From positions 1-6,527 of the forward strand of contig SFHY01000078.1 in the NCBI GenBank assembly GCA_004556255.1: a stretch of 6,527 nucleotides of DNA, in the 5' to 3' direction. The translations under genes were made by a program, and so were the position numbers. Below are positions 1 to 6,251 of this stretch, piece by piece (positions within the stretch are counted from its first letter, which is position 1; every line of letters starts with the position of its first letter). Below the pieces are notes generated by a model. It was not told the origin of the DNA, searched no databases, and saw nothing but the letters and a program-made list of their open reading frames with translations. The DNA comes from Lactobacillus delbrueckii. GTDB lineage: Bacteria > Bacillota > Bacilli > Lactobacillales > Lactobacillaceae.

Positions 1-1
1 C

Positions 2-496
2 AAGACATTTGGCACAAGGGTAGCGGCTAGAAATAGAACGACTACCAATGCCGCTCCTATCACAATGGAAAATGGAGAATATGTTTCTGTTGCTGGATAC
101 GGTGATTTGACAAGACCATCGTGGGGAGCTTCAACGATTGATGAAAAGAAGTCGTCAGATACGCTAACCGTTTCAGAGCTGTATGATCAAATGATGGACA
201 ATGGCAGTGCGGTATACTCCGTAAAGTCTTATAAAGCAGGAGATACTATTAAGGTTTCAGATACTGTGACAGGCCTCGAATACGATCAAGAAGCTGATGC
301 AACTAAACTTTTCTTTAATAATGATGCTGATGTTTACTTGGAATATTGTGGGGATCTCACCTCTGCAATCAAGCCAGGTGACCATTTCACCAAAGAAATG
401 CCTGTTGTTCAGTTAGGAAATAGCAGTATGTTTAGATTACCTGCGTACTTTAAGTATGTAGTAGATAATCCTGAATCATATCCATCATACTACTAA
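2..496 (+). CDS. C-terminal part of an unrecognised protein with an OB-fold-like segment (5' end outside window)
   Basis: The frame is open from the left edge to a TAA at 494-496, giving 164 residues. The first in-frame ATG (65) has no Shine-Dalgarno sequence before it and the frame continues upstream, so I treat this as a truncated gene and not one starting at 65. The visible part has no membrane helix. Counted from the ATG at 65, residues 50-107 alternate short beta-like stretches with Gly-Asp turns (YKAGDTIKV, TKLFF, VYLEYCGDL, IKPGDH), a pattern resembling small OB-fold (tRNA_anti-like) domains of extracytoplasmic proteins. That resemblance is my inference. The C-terminus is rich in Tyr, Ser and Pro. 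Base composition is AT-rich (about 32-42% GC in sampled 60-base lines, against up to about 70% in the next gene), with AGA and AAT codons, so recent transfer or low expression is possible. A terminator follows 21 bases after the stop. Function unknown. Confidence 0.7.
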   Translation, partial: KTFGTRVAARNRTTTNAAPITMENGEYVSVAGYGDLTRPSWGASTIDEKKSSDTLTVSELYDQMMDNGSAVYSVKSYKAGDTIKVSDTVTGLEYDQEADATKLFFNNDADVYLEYCGDLTSAIKPGDHFTKEMPVVQLGNSSMFRLPAYFKYVVDNPESYPSYY

Positions 497-517
497 CAAC
501 TAAATCACAAATGAATC

Positions 518-548
518 AAAAAAGACTTCCGCGCTGCGGAAGCCTTTT
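518..548. terminator. Bidirectional intrinsic terminator between convergent genes
   Basis: A hairpin with perfect 7-bp arms (CTTCCGC / GCGGAAG, 526-532 and 536-542) and a 3-base loop is flanked by six A on the left (518-523) and four T on the right (545-548). Read on the plus strand it ends the gene stopping at 496. Read on the minus strand, where the T run is longer, it ends the GGDEF/EAL gene stopping at 567. Confidence 0.85.
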
Positions 549-566
549 GCTTATCTTCTTTTCATC

Positions 567-3392
567 TTACTTGGCCAAGCCTTCAAAGGTGTAGACGAAG
601 GCGTCGCGCTGGCTCTTTTGGTCATGAGCCAGGTAGCGGACCTCCAGCAGGAACTGCTTGCCTCTGAAGTCGTAAATCCGGCTGACCGGGCCCGGCTCTC
701 CCTTGCTCTCCTCCATCAGTTCCAAGATAACCTTCTTAAAGGGATATTCCAGGTTGGCGGCTTCTTCCCAGCTGGCTACTGGATAGCCAAAGGTCTTGAG
801 CACCTGCCGGTGGCTTTCATTCATGAAGCTGAAGTGGATCTGCTGGTCGGCTCTCTTTTCCAAGATGCAGATCGGCAGCTTGATGCCTACAGTCTGCTGG
901 CTGCCCTGGTCAATCATTGGGTCAAAGAGGACATTGACTTGGCTGATCTTGTCATAGTAGCTATTGCTATCTGGGTCCTCTAATTTCCCCGTATCCAGCT
1001 TGGCCAAAAATTCTTCTTCCGGAATCGGCTTGGAGAACAGGTAGCCCTGCTGGCGCTCGCAGCCAATTTCCCGCAAGAAATCCGACTGCTCCTGGGTCTC
1101 CACCCCTTCACAAAGAGTGTGCATCCCCAGCTTTTTAGCCATATCGACCACTATCGCCAGCAAGGTCTTGACCTTGGACCGGCTGTCAAAGTCTCTTAAA
1201 AAGACCATATCGATCTTCAAGAGGTCGAAGTCGTACTCATCCAGGTTGTTGAAGTTGGAGTAGCCGCTGCCGAAGTCATCCATCCAAACCTCATAGCCGC
1301 TGGCATGGAAGTTAGCGATAGCCTGCCGCAATTCCTGCGGCTTGCTGGTCACCGTTGACTCCAGGATTTCAATCTTCAGCAGACTGGCGGGCAGCTTAAA
1401 GTAATGGCGGATTTTTTCAATCTCGGCATAAATGTCGCAGACCTGGAAGTCCACCCGGGAGAGGTTGACCGATATCGGCACCAAAGGCTGCTGCTCTTCT
1501 CTTCTTCTGGCCAACATAGCGCAGACCTGGCGGATGATGGCCAAGTCCAGTTTGTGCACCAGGTGGGCTTCTTCCAGTACTTCAATGAAAAAGCCCGGTC
1601 CCAAGACCCCGTATTTCGGGTCAACCCAGCGGGCCAGGGCTTCCGCCCCGCAGATCCGCCCGGTCAAGCTGCGGCTTTCCAATTGGAAGTATGGCCGGAT
1701 CCAGCCTTCATCCAGGGCCTTCTGGAAGTTTTCCAGGACATAGCCCCGTCTTTCAAAGTCCTGCTTGACCTCCTGGTTGTAGACCTGGCAGACCACAGCC
1801 CGGTTGTTGTTGAGGTAGCGCAGGGCCCGCTTGGCCTTGTCGACCGCCGTCATCAAGCCCTCACTGATATTTTTATAGCGGTAGACCCCGGCCCTGATGC
1901 CGGCATCTGTTTCCTTGTTGATTTCCTCGGCCGCCCCTTCCAGGCTCTTTACCAGGTCTGGAGCATCTGTCGCCAAGAGGAAGTTGTCTTCCGCGAAGCG
2001 GACCAGAACTCCGTCGTCAAAAAATTTCTGCAAAATATGAGCAATCCGCGAGAGGAGCTGGTCGCCTTTTTCAAAGCCATAGCGGTTGTTGTAGGCCTGC
2101 ATGTTGCTGACATTGATCAAAACAACGGCTGGTATATCCCCTTTTTCCAGGCAGGATTTAAGGTAGGAGCTGGCAAAACTATGGAAGTAGTTGGTGTTAG
2201 GCAGGCCCGTCACCTTGTCGACGAAGAAGTTGTTTTCCCGCATTTCCCCGTCCAGGTCCCGCTTCTGATGGTAGATCTTCTCTTCAGCGATCCGCAATTG
2301 GGCTGGCAAATCCCCGTCTGCCATGTCCAAGCGGACAGCCGAAGTTACCAGCTGGGGAACGACCGGCAGGCCCTGGATGCTGGCCATGTGCTTGACTTCT
2401 TCCTGCAAGTCATCAAAGACCCGCTTGGCTTCCGCGTCATCAGCCAGCTTGACCACGGCCAAAAATTCATCCCCGCCATAGTGGCAGCTGAAGCCGTGCA
2501 TCTTCTCAGCCAGCTGGCCAACCGCCTGGCTGACGGCAAAGAGGACCTGGTCGCCTTCTGAGCGGCCGTAGATGTCGTTGATCGATCTCAGCCCGTTCAT
2601 GTCAACTAAAACGAGGTAGTAGTCGCTGCTGGCTCCCCGCCGCTGGATACTCTTGAGATAGGACTTTAACTTTTCCCTTCCCTTGATATTGCTCAAGCTG
2701 CCCAGGGACACGGTGTCGACCAGGGTTCTGAACTGGTAGACGGCCAGGAACAAGAGGCAGGCCGTCGCCACGTAGGCGTAGAAAGGAAAGGTACCAACGT
2801 AGATGTCCAGGCCCCCGAAGATGACCAGCAGCATCGGCCAGCTGGCCGTAGTCAGGTAAAACTGCCGAATATTTTTAGAGGGGCTCTGCCGGATTCCGTT
2901 GATGGCCAGGCCAATAGCGGCCAAAGAATACAGAAGGGGGACCAGCAAAAGCAGGAGGTTGTAGAGCATGGTCGGCTGAAGCTGGTTCGTCAAGAGCCAG
3001 CCTGGATTGATCAAGAGCACGAGCAGTTCAAAAACGCTGTTAAGCACGGCAACTGAGCAGACCAGCATCTGCTTGGGCCGGCTGTCGGCCAGGCTGAATT
3101 CCCCGCACTGGTCAATGTAGAAGAAGACCGCCAGACTGACGAAGTCCAGCATCCACAGCTTATATGTGCCGGTAAAGAGCAGGCCCACCTGGCTGGCTGG
3201 CAGGACCCCGCCCAATTGCAGCTTGTCCAGGGCATCTCCCAAAAAATAAAGGGTTTCGCTGACCAACGATGCCGCCAGCCATTTTTCCCTTTTCCCGTAA
3301 TTTGTAATTGGCTTTAAGGCGCCGGTCAAGATCAGCATGATTGCCATGCAGAAGAATTCCCCTAGCGCGTAAAGCAGAGCCGTATTTGTCAT
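567..3392 (-). CDS. Membrane-anchored dual-GGDEF/EAL c-di-GMP turnover protein with C-terminal PAS-like domain
   Basis: A 941-residue protein. Residues 1-225 carry about seven hydrophobic helices (near 5-24, 38-55, 78-93, 109-128, 142-164, 185-200, 204-221), a probable membrane sensor. GGDEF domain 1 (about 235-385) has the intact signature YGGDEF at 305-310 and metal/GTP-site residues D264, N272 and D273, but no RxxD inhibitory site. GGDEF domain 2 (about 391-535) begins with a good DKVTGLPN, yet its signature is AEDNF (467-471) and the metal Asp is replaced by Asn, so it should not make c-di-GMP. The EAL domain (about 548-795) keeps E584-A-L, N643, E675, D705-D706 in DDFGSGYS, K726-I-D728, E762-G-V-E765 and Q782-G-Y, the full set known for active phosphodiesterases hydrolysing c-di-GMP to pGpG. 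Residues 805-941 form an extension whose pattern (PICILEK, FMNESH, FRGKQFLLEVRY) resembles a PAS fold. The start at 3392 follows AGAGGA with a 10-base gap. Phosphodiesterase activity is the safest prediction; cyclase activity of domain 1 is possible. No other c-di-GMP gene is in view. Confidence 0.93.
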   Translation of the reverse strand: MTNTALLYALGEFFCMAIMLILTGALKPITNYGKREKWLAASLVSETLYFLGDALDKLQLGGVLPASQVGLLFTGTYKLWMLDFVSLAVFFYIDQCGEFSLADSRPKQMLVCSVAVLNSVFELLVLLINPGWLLTNQLQPTMLYNLLLLLVPLLYSLAAIGLAINGIRQSPSKNIRQFYLTTASWPMLLVIFGGLDIYVGTFPFYAYVATACLLFLAVYQFRTLVDTVSLGSLSNIKGREKLKSYLKSIQRRGASSDYYLVLVDMNGLRSINDIYGRSEGDQVLFAVSQAVGQLAEKMHGFSCHYGGDEFLAVVKLADDAEAKRVFDDLQEEVKHMASIQGLPVVPQLVTSAVRLDMADGDLPAQLRIAEEKIYHQKRDLDGEMRENNFFVDKVTGLPNTNYFHSFASSYLKSCLEKGDIPAVVLINVSNMQAYNNRYGFEKGDQLLSRIAHILQKFFDDGVLVRFAEDNFLLATDAPDLVKSLEGAAEEINKETDAGIRAGVYRYKNISEGLMTAVDKAKRALRYLNNNRAVVCQVYNQEVKQDFERRGYVLENFQKALDEGWIRPYFQLESRSLTGRICGAEALARWVDPKYGVLGPGFFIEVLEEAHLVHKLDLAIIRQVCAMLARRREEQQPLVPISVNLSRVDFQVCDIYAEIEKIRHYFKLPASLLKIEILESTVTSKPQELRQAIANFHASGYEVWMDDFGSGYSNFNNLDEYDFDLLKIDMVFLRDFDSRSKVKTLLAIVVDMAKKLGMHTLCEGVETQEQSDFLREIGCERQQGYLFSKPIPEEEFLAKLDTGKLEDPDSNSYYDKISQVNVLFDPMIDQGSQQTVGIKLPICILEKRADQQIHFSFMNESHRQVLKTFGYPVASWEEAANLEYPFKKVILELMEESKGEPGPVSRIYDFRGKQFLLEVRYLAHDQKSQRDAFVYTFEGLAK

Positions 3393-3402
3393 TTTCCCGC
3401 GA

Positions 3403-3408
3403 TCCTCT
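3403..3408 (-). promoter_or_regulatory. Ribosome binding site of the GGDEF/EAL gene
   Basis: AGAGGA on the minus strand, 10 bases before the ATG at 3390-3392. It is a moderate match and supports this start. Confidence 0.6.
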
Positions 3409-3443
3409 GTCCTAATCTAAAAGTTGGCTTACCCTAAATTGCG

Positions 3444-3461
3444 TGTTTTACCTGTTTTACC
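3444..3461. repeat. Tandem 9-bp repeat TGTTTTACC at the predicted transcription start
   Basis: Two exact head-to-tail copies of TGTTTTACC (3444-3452 and 3453-3461; GGTAAAACA on the minus strand) lie just downstream of the -10 box at 3466-3471, where transcription should begin. The related 10-mer TTTTACCTGT found at 3446-3455 recurs at 3555-3564. The position fits an operator, but no regulator is identified. Confidence 0.5.
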
Positions 3462-3465
3462 TTAG

Positions 3466-3494
3466 ATTATAGCCCATATTTGCCCGGAAAAAAG
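3466..3494 (-). promoter_or_regulatory. Putative promoter of the GGDEF/EAL gene
   Basis: A perfect TATAAT (-10) lies on the minus strand at 3466-3471, 74 bases before the start codon. The region 17 bp upstream (3489-3494) reads CTTTTT, a poor -35 box that falls inside the perfect palindrome AAAAAAGCTTTTTT (3488-3501). The weak -35 suggests dependence on an activator, or that this is one of several start sites. Confidence 0.5.
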
Positions 3495-3709
3495 CTTTTT
3501 TGAACTGATAGCTTATCAATTTATAGTCTAACCGCTATATACCTATAAAAGTAATTTTACCTGTATTTTCCGAACAATTATTATCCTGCCTGTCTAAAAG
3601 CGCTTGTAGAGGCTTTTAATTCAAAAAAGCCAGTCAATATTATAGCAAATATAAAATTAAAAGTCGGGCAATTATAAATAAAATAGTACACCTTTAATTA
3701 TAGCCAGGC

Positions 3710-3744
3710 AAAAGAAGACAGCGCCAGCCGGCTGGCTGGCGCTG
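3710..3744 (-). terminator. Intrinsic terminator of the LysM-NlpC/P60 gene
   Basis: A very stable hairpin with 11-bp perfect arms (3719-3729 and 3734-3744) and a 4-base loop. On the minus strand it is followed by the T-rich stretch TCTTCTTTT. It starts about 30 bases after the stop codon of the hydrolase gene and isolates it from the GGDEF/EAL gene. Confidence 0.85.
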
Positions 3745-3775
3745 CTTAAACTGTTTGATATCGATGAGGAAATTT

Positions 3776-4990
3776 TTAGCCTAAAACGCGGACGGCGAAG
3801 CTTGGCGTGTATGAGGACACGCTGCCAGTCATCACGTTTTGGCCTGGGGCTGGCGCCATGACGTATTGGCCGCCGCCCAGGGCGATGGCTACGTGGTAGG
3901 CTGAACCGTATGAACCCCAGAAGTAGAGGTCACCAGCTTGGGCACTGGCCACGCTGATCTTAGTGCCGGCGTATTGCTGGGTGTAAGTAGTCCGGCCCAG
4001 GTTGATGCCGAAGTGGCTGTAAACGTATTGTACCAAGCCGGAGCAGTCAAAGCCGCTTGGCGTGGTCCCGCCCCAAACGTAAGGTACGCCCAGGAAGGTC
4101 AAAGCGTATGAAGTGATCGCGCTGGCACTGGCTGAGGCAGTTGAGGTTGCAGTTGAAGTTGAAGTTGAACCAGTTGGTGCCTGGCTGACTGCTTGACTGC
4201 TGCTTGCTGCAGTGTTGGTGTTTGAAGCAGTGTTAGTGCTGGATGCTGCAGTGTTAGTAGTTGATGCAGTGTTAGTGCTTGAAGTAGTGTTAGCAGTTGA
4301 TGCTGCTGTATTAGTGTTGGTCGTAGTAGACGCACTGCTGTTAGAAGCAGTTGACTGGCTTTGAGCCTTGGCACTAGTGTTGGTGTTGGTATTGCTGCTA
4401 GTGTTAGTAGTAGTTCTCTTCGCCTTAGTAGTAGTCTTCTTGGCCTTTGGCGCCTGGCTGGAAGCAGTCGTGCTGGTTGATGAAGCAGTGTTCGTGCTTG
4501 CGGCAGTTGAGCTTGAGCCAGTAGTTACGCCGTTTACCCCGTAAGTAGTCATGCCAGCCCGCAGGTTCAAGCTTTGGCCGATCAAGATAGTGCTGCTTGA
4601 CAAGTTGTTGGCCTTCATCAAAGCTTTTACGGAAACGCCGTACTTCTTAGCCAGACTCCACAAAGTGTCACCCTTTACGACCGTGTGGGTCGTTGAAGTA
4701 GTGTCAACGGTACTTGCACTAGTAGTCTTAGTTGCCTTAGCAGCCTTGACTGCCTTGGTTGACTTAGCCGGGATTTGCAGCTTCTGGCCCACGTAGATCA
4801 AATGGCCGGAAACGCCGTTAGCCTTCTTCAAGTCGCTTACTGAAACACCGTACTTCTTGGACAAGCCCCACAGAGTGTCGTTCTTAACAACAGTGTAGCT
4901 GTCAGCCAAGGCGCTGGCCCCAGTAGTTAAAAGGGCGCCAGATGCACTCAGCGCTGCCAAAGTAGTCATCAACAGGTTCTTTTTCTTCAT
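3776..4990 (-). CDS. Secreted peptidoglycan hydrolase: signal peptide, two LysM domains, NlpC/P60 endopeptidase
   Basis: A 404-residue protein from the preferred start at 4990. Residues 1-29 form a signal peptide (KKK, hydrophobic core, cleavage after ALA). LysM 1 spans about 31-74 and LysM 2 about 101-143; both have the YTVVKxDTLWxLxKKYGVSV pattern that binds the glycan strand. Residues 147-290 are a low-complexity Ser/Thr/Asn/Ala linker, perhaps wall-spanning or glycosylated. The NlpC/P60 domain (291-404) has catalytic Cys316 in DCSGLV and His366 in YHVAIA. The third catalytic position, usually His or another polar residue 12 after the His, appears to be Met378. Family members are D,L-endopeptidases that cut stem peptides during growth and daughter-cell separation, acting outside the membrane. 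An in-frame ATG at 5014 would add eight residues (MLKEKRRF), but that stretch contains the ribosome binding site itself, so the later start is favoured. The gene is monocistronic, with its own promoter and terminator. Confidence 0.93.
   Translation of the reverse strand: MKKKNLLMTTLAALSASGALLTTGASALADSYTVVKNDTLWGLSKKYGVSVSDLKKANGVSGHLIYVGQKLQIPAKSTKAVKAAKATKTTSASTVDTTSTTHTVVKGDTLWSLAKKYGVSVKALMKANNLSSSTILIGQSLNLRAGMTTYGVNGVTTGSSSTAASTNTASSTSTTASSQAPKAKKTTTKAKRTTTNTSSNTNTNTSAKAQSQSTASNSSASTTTNTNTAASTANTTSSTNTASTTNTAASSTNTASNTNTAASSSQAVSQAPTGSTSTSTATSTASASASAITSYALTFLGVPYVWGGTTPSGFDCSGLVQYVYSHFGINLGRTTYTQQYAGTKISVASAQAGDLYFWGSYGSAYHVAIALGGGQYVMAPAPGQNVMTGSVSSYTPSFAVRVLG
4198..4303. repeat. Imperfect short tandem repeats coding the Ser/Thr/Asn/Ala linker
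   Basis: Within the hydrolase gene, units around GCAGTGTTAGT (plus strand) recur with small changes and encode repeated TNTA-S-type peptides (residues about 230-265). Such repeats can change copy number by slippage and so vary linker length between strains. The whole low-complexity linker runs from about 4121 to 4552. Confidence 0.7.
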
Positions 4991-5002
4991 GAAACGTCTT
5001 TT

Positions 5003-5009
5003 CTCCTTT
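5003..5009 (-). promoter_or_regulatory. Ribosome binding site that decides the hydrolase start
   Basis: AAAGGAG on the minus strand, 12 bases before the ATG at 4988-4990. It lies downstream of the alternative ATG at 5012-5014, which has no site of its own, so initiation at 4990 is more likely. Confidence 0.8.
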
Positions 5010-5038
5010 AACATGTGGTTTGTTTGATAACAATCTAT

Positions 5039-5070
5039 AGTATAACTTTCAATTGTTACAGGAATGTATC
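5039..5070 (-). promoter_or_regulatory. Putative hydrolase promoter with WalR-like box
   Basis: On the minus strand TATACT (5039-5044) is a plausible -10 box; no clear -35 hexamer is found 17 bp upstream. On the plus strand TGTTAC-AGGAA-TGTATC (5054-5070) matches the WalR/YycF consensus TGTWAH-N5-TGTWAH at 11 of 12 fixed positions with exact spacing. WalR is known to control LysM and NlpC/P60 hydrolases in Bacillus and relatives. The box overlaps the -35 region. Both the promoter and the site are predictions. Confidence 0.45.
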
Positions 5071-5086
5071 GGTCTGATTACAAAAC

Positions 5087-5120
5087 AAAAAAGCGCTGTG
5101 AGTTGTCCTGTAGCGCTTTT
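5087..5120 (-). terminator. Intrinsic terminator of the HNH gene
   Basis: Arms AAAAGCGCT (5089-5097) and AGCGCTTTT (5112-5120) form a 9-bp stem with a 14-base loop; on the minus strand the stem ends in six T. It lies about 100 bases after the HNH stop codon, leaving a 3' untranslated stretch (5121-5218) in which I see no gene with a ribosome binding site. Confidence 0.75.
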
Positions 5121-5218
5121 GTAAACTTTATAAGCCTGTACATTCTGGAGATTTTTTCTGCAAAAAGCTTCCTGGTCTAACTTTCAATACCCTCTCCATA
5201 AGATTTAAGTTATCAAAA

Positions 5219-6130
5219 TCAGATGATCTCCTTATCCTGCTGGGCCAAATAGAGCTTCCAGCCCAGCTTGAAGTGGTCCTCGCGCAAGTGCCGGGCCGCG
5301 TCATAGTCGCTCTCTAAACTGTCGATGGCATCCCGCAGGCGCTTGTTTTCCTTGCGGATAGCGGCCAGTTCCGGGTCATTCACCACGCCCTTTAAATGCA
5401 CCTTGGCGGCCAGCATGTTCCGCCGGTCCTGGAATTCTTTTTCCAAGGGGCCCAGAGCGTTCTCGTACTTGACCAGCTTCTTGTTTAAAGGCTGCAATTC
5501 CTCGTTGAGCTTGACAAAAAGGTCATAGGGCATATTAGACTTGATACGGTTACACTCGCTGCAGGACAAAATCAGATTGTCCAGGCTGTTATCGTGCGAG
5601 ACAGAGACCGGGTCCTTATGGTCCACGCTCCGCCCCCGCCGGCCGCAGTACTGGCAGCGGTACTTGTACTTGGCCCGGATCCGCTCCCGGTCGATATAAT
5701 CAACCTCGTTTAACTGGAAGTCAACGCTGAGGCCCAGGGCCTGGAGCTTTTCCGCGAAAGGGAGTTTCCCTGGCAAAAAGAAGCTGGGATCATCCTCAGC
5801 CTTGATCACAGCCTGGTTCAAGTCCTCTCTGGGCAGCTGCTGCTTGGCCAGAACATTGCCGTCATAGTCTTGCATGAGAGCCTCGTAGGACCGGCGGATT
5901 TTTAAATCTGGCAGTAAAAAGTCCCCGCTTGCTTCCCCATCCTTGCCGACAAAGGCATAAAGGAGGTTGGCCGCGAACAGCTTGACCACGGGATTGGGGT
6001 AAGCTGCCGGATCCAGCCCCCGCTGCCGGCAGATGTCACACAGGCTGGCCAGGCGGTCATTGACCAGGCCGGGCAGCTTGAAATGCAGGGATTCCAGTCT
6101 TAAACCGCAGCTGCTGCACTGAAACTTCAT
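5219..6130 (-). CDS. HNH nuclease-like protein with N-terminal zinc ribbon and C-terminal coiled coil
   Basis: A 303-residue cytoplasmic protein with no signal peptide or membrane helix. Residues 5-34 hold two Cys pairs, C5-x2-C8 and C31-x2-C34, a likely zinc ribbon. The HNH core is at about 157-200: C159-x2-C162, D170-H171, N185, then C190-x2-C193-N194. The CxxC pairs should bind structural zinc, and H171 and N185 match the general base and central Asn of the beta-beta-alpha-metal fold; the last position is Asn194, an HNN variant common in this family. Residues about 205-285 are charged and heptad-like, with many Lys, Glu and Leu, suggesting a coiled coil. HNH enzymes cut DNA in phage, restriction, repair or homing settings, but the sequence does not say which applies. 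It has its own terminator and no methyltransferase, phage or toxin partner beside it. The start has a very strong ribosome binding site. Confidence is high for the fold, low for any role. Confidence 0.88.
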   Translation of the reverse strand: MKFQCSSCGLRLESLHFKLPGLVNDRLASLCDICRQRGLDPAAYPNPVVKLFAANLLYAFVGKDGEASGDFLLPDLKIRRSYEALMQDYDGNVLAKQQLPREDLNQAVIKAEDDPSFFLPGKLPFAEKLQALGLSVDFQLNEVDYIDRERIRAKYKYRCQYCGRRGRSVDHKDPVSVSHDNSLDNLILSCSECNRIKSNMPYDLFVKLNEELQPLNKKLVKYENALGPLEKEFQDRRNMLAAKVHLKGVVNDPELAAIRKENKRLRDAIDSLESDYDAARHLREDHFKLGWKLYLAQQDKEII

Positions 6131-6135
6131 TTTTG

Positions 6136-6142
6136 CCTCCTT
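6136..6142 (-). promoter_or_regulatory. Strong ribosome binding site of the HNH gene
   Basis: AAGGAGG on the minus strand, 5 bases before the ATG at 6128-6130. This near-perfect site fixes the start and implies efficient translation. Confidence 0.85.
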
Positions 6143-6176
6143 GTTTTCTTTCTTACTTGTCTCTTAGCTTTTTCCT

Positions 6177-6182
6177 ATCATA
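6177..6182 (-). promoter_or_regulatory. Candidate -10 box of the HNH gene
   Basis: TATGAT on the minus strand, 46 bases before the start codon. The sequence 17 bp upstream is only a T run belonging to the preceding terminator, so the promoter is weak or uncertain. Confidence 0.35.
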
Positions 6183-6198
6183 AGGCAAAAAGCGGGCG

Positions 6199-6231
6199 AA
6201 AAAAAGACCCTGGCCAAAAGCCAGAGTCTTT
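6199..6231 (-). terminator. Strong intrinsic terminator of the 44-residue gene
   Basis: On the minus strand AAAGAC-T-CTGGC pairs with GCCAG-G-GTCTTT (12 bp including one U-G wobble) around a 5-base loop, followed by a run of T (6199-6205). It lies 20 bases after the stop codon at 6252-6254. Confidence 0.9.
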
Positions 6232-6251
6232 ATCGTCTGTTTAAAAACAAA

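Larger units (their letters stand above)
3393..3775. other. AT-rich 383-bp intergenic region without a gene
   Basis: No credible open reading frame is seen here. On the minus strand there are three perfect TATAAT hexamers, each preceded by GC (plus coordinates 3466-3471, 3639-3644, 3697-3702). Other contents are the AGGTAAAA repeats, the palindrome at 3488-3501, a small inverted repeat TGATA/TATCA (3506-3518), an inverted repeat GGCTTTT/AAAAGCC (3611-3631) without a T tail, and the terminator of the upstream hydrolase gene. A long, AT-rich, multi-signal leader suggests regulated transcription of the GGDEF/EAL gene. Confidence 0.6.

Noticed and set aside
1..64. Minus-strand frame at the left edge reading as a hydrophobic helix, with GGAG five bases before a TTG
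   Set aside because: It is antisense to the supported plus-strand gene, the start would be a rare TTG, and the window ends too soon to judge.
618..983. Plus-strand open frame antisense to the C-terminal part of the GGDEF/EAL gene
   Set aside because: Shadow frame with no clear ribosome site or promoter; its hydrophobic residues mirror the codons of the real gene.
1404..2561. Long plus-strand open frame (385 codons) antisense to the GGDEF/EAL gene
   Set aside because: It is the complement of a well-supported domain-rich gene with GC-rich third positions, which suppress antisense stops. It has no recognisable domain of its own.
3500..3527. Plus-strand TTGAAC-16-TATAGT promoter-like pair in the spacer
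   Set aside because: No plus-strand gene or hairpin-tailed RNA follows it, and such matches are expected by chance in AT-rich DNA.
4099..4374. Minus-strand frame in the repeat linker of the hydrolase gene
   Set aside because: It is a frame-shifted reading of the low-complexity repeats, dominated by Leu and Gln, inside a well-supported gene.
5139..5190. Small minus-strand frame (about 23 codons) between the HNH stop and its terminator
   Set aside because: No ribosome binding site precedes its ATG and it lies in the 3' untranslated stretch.
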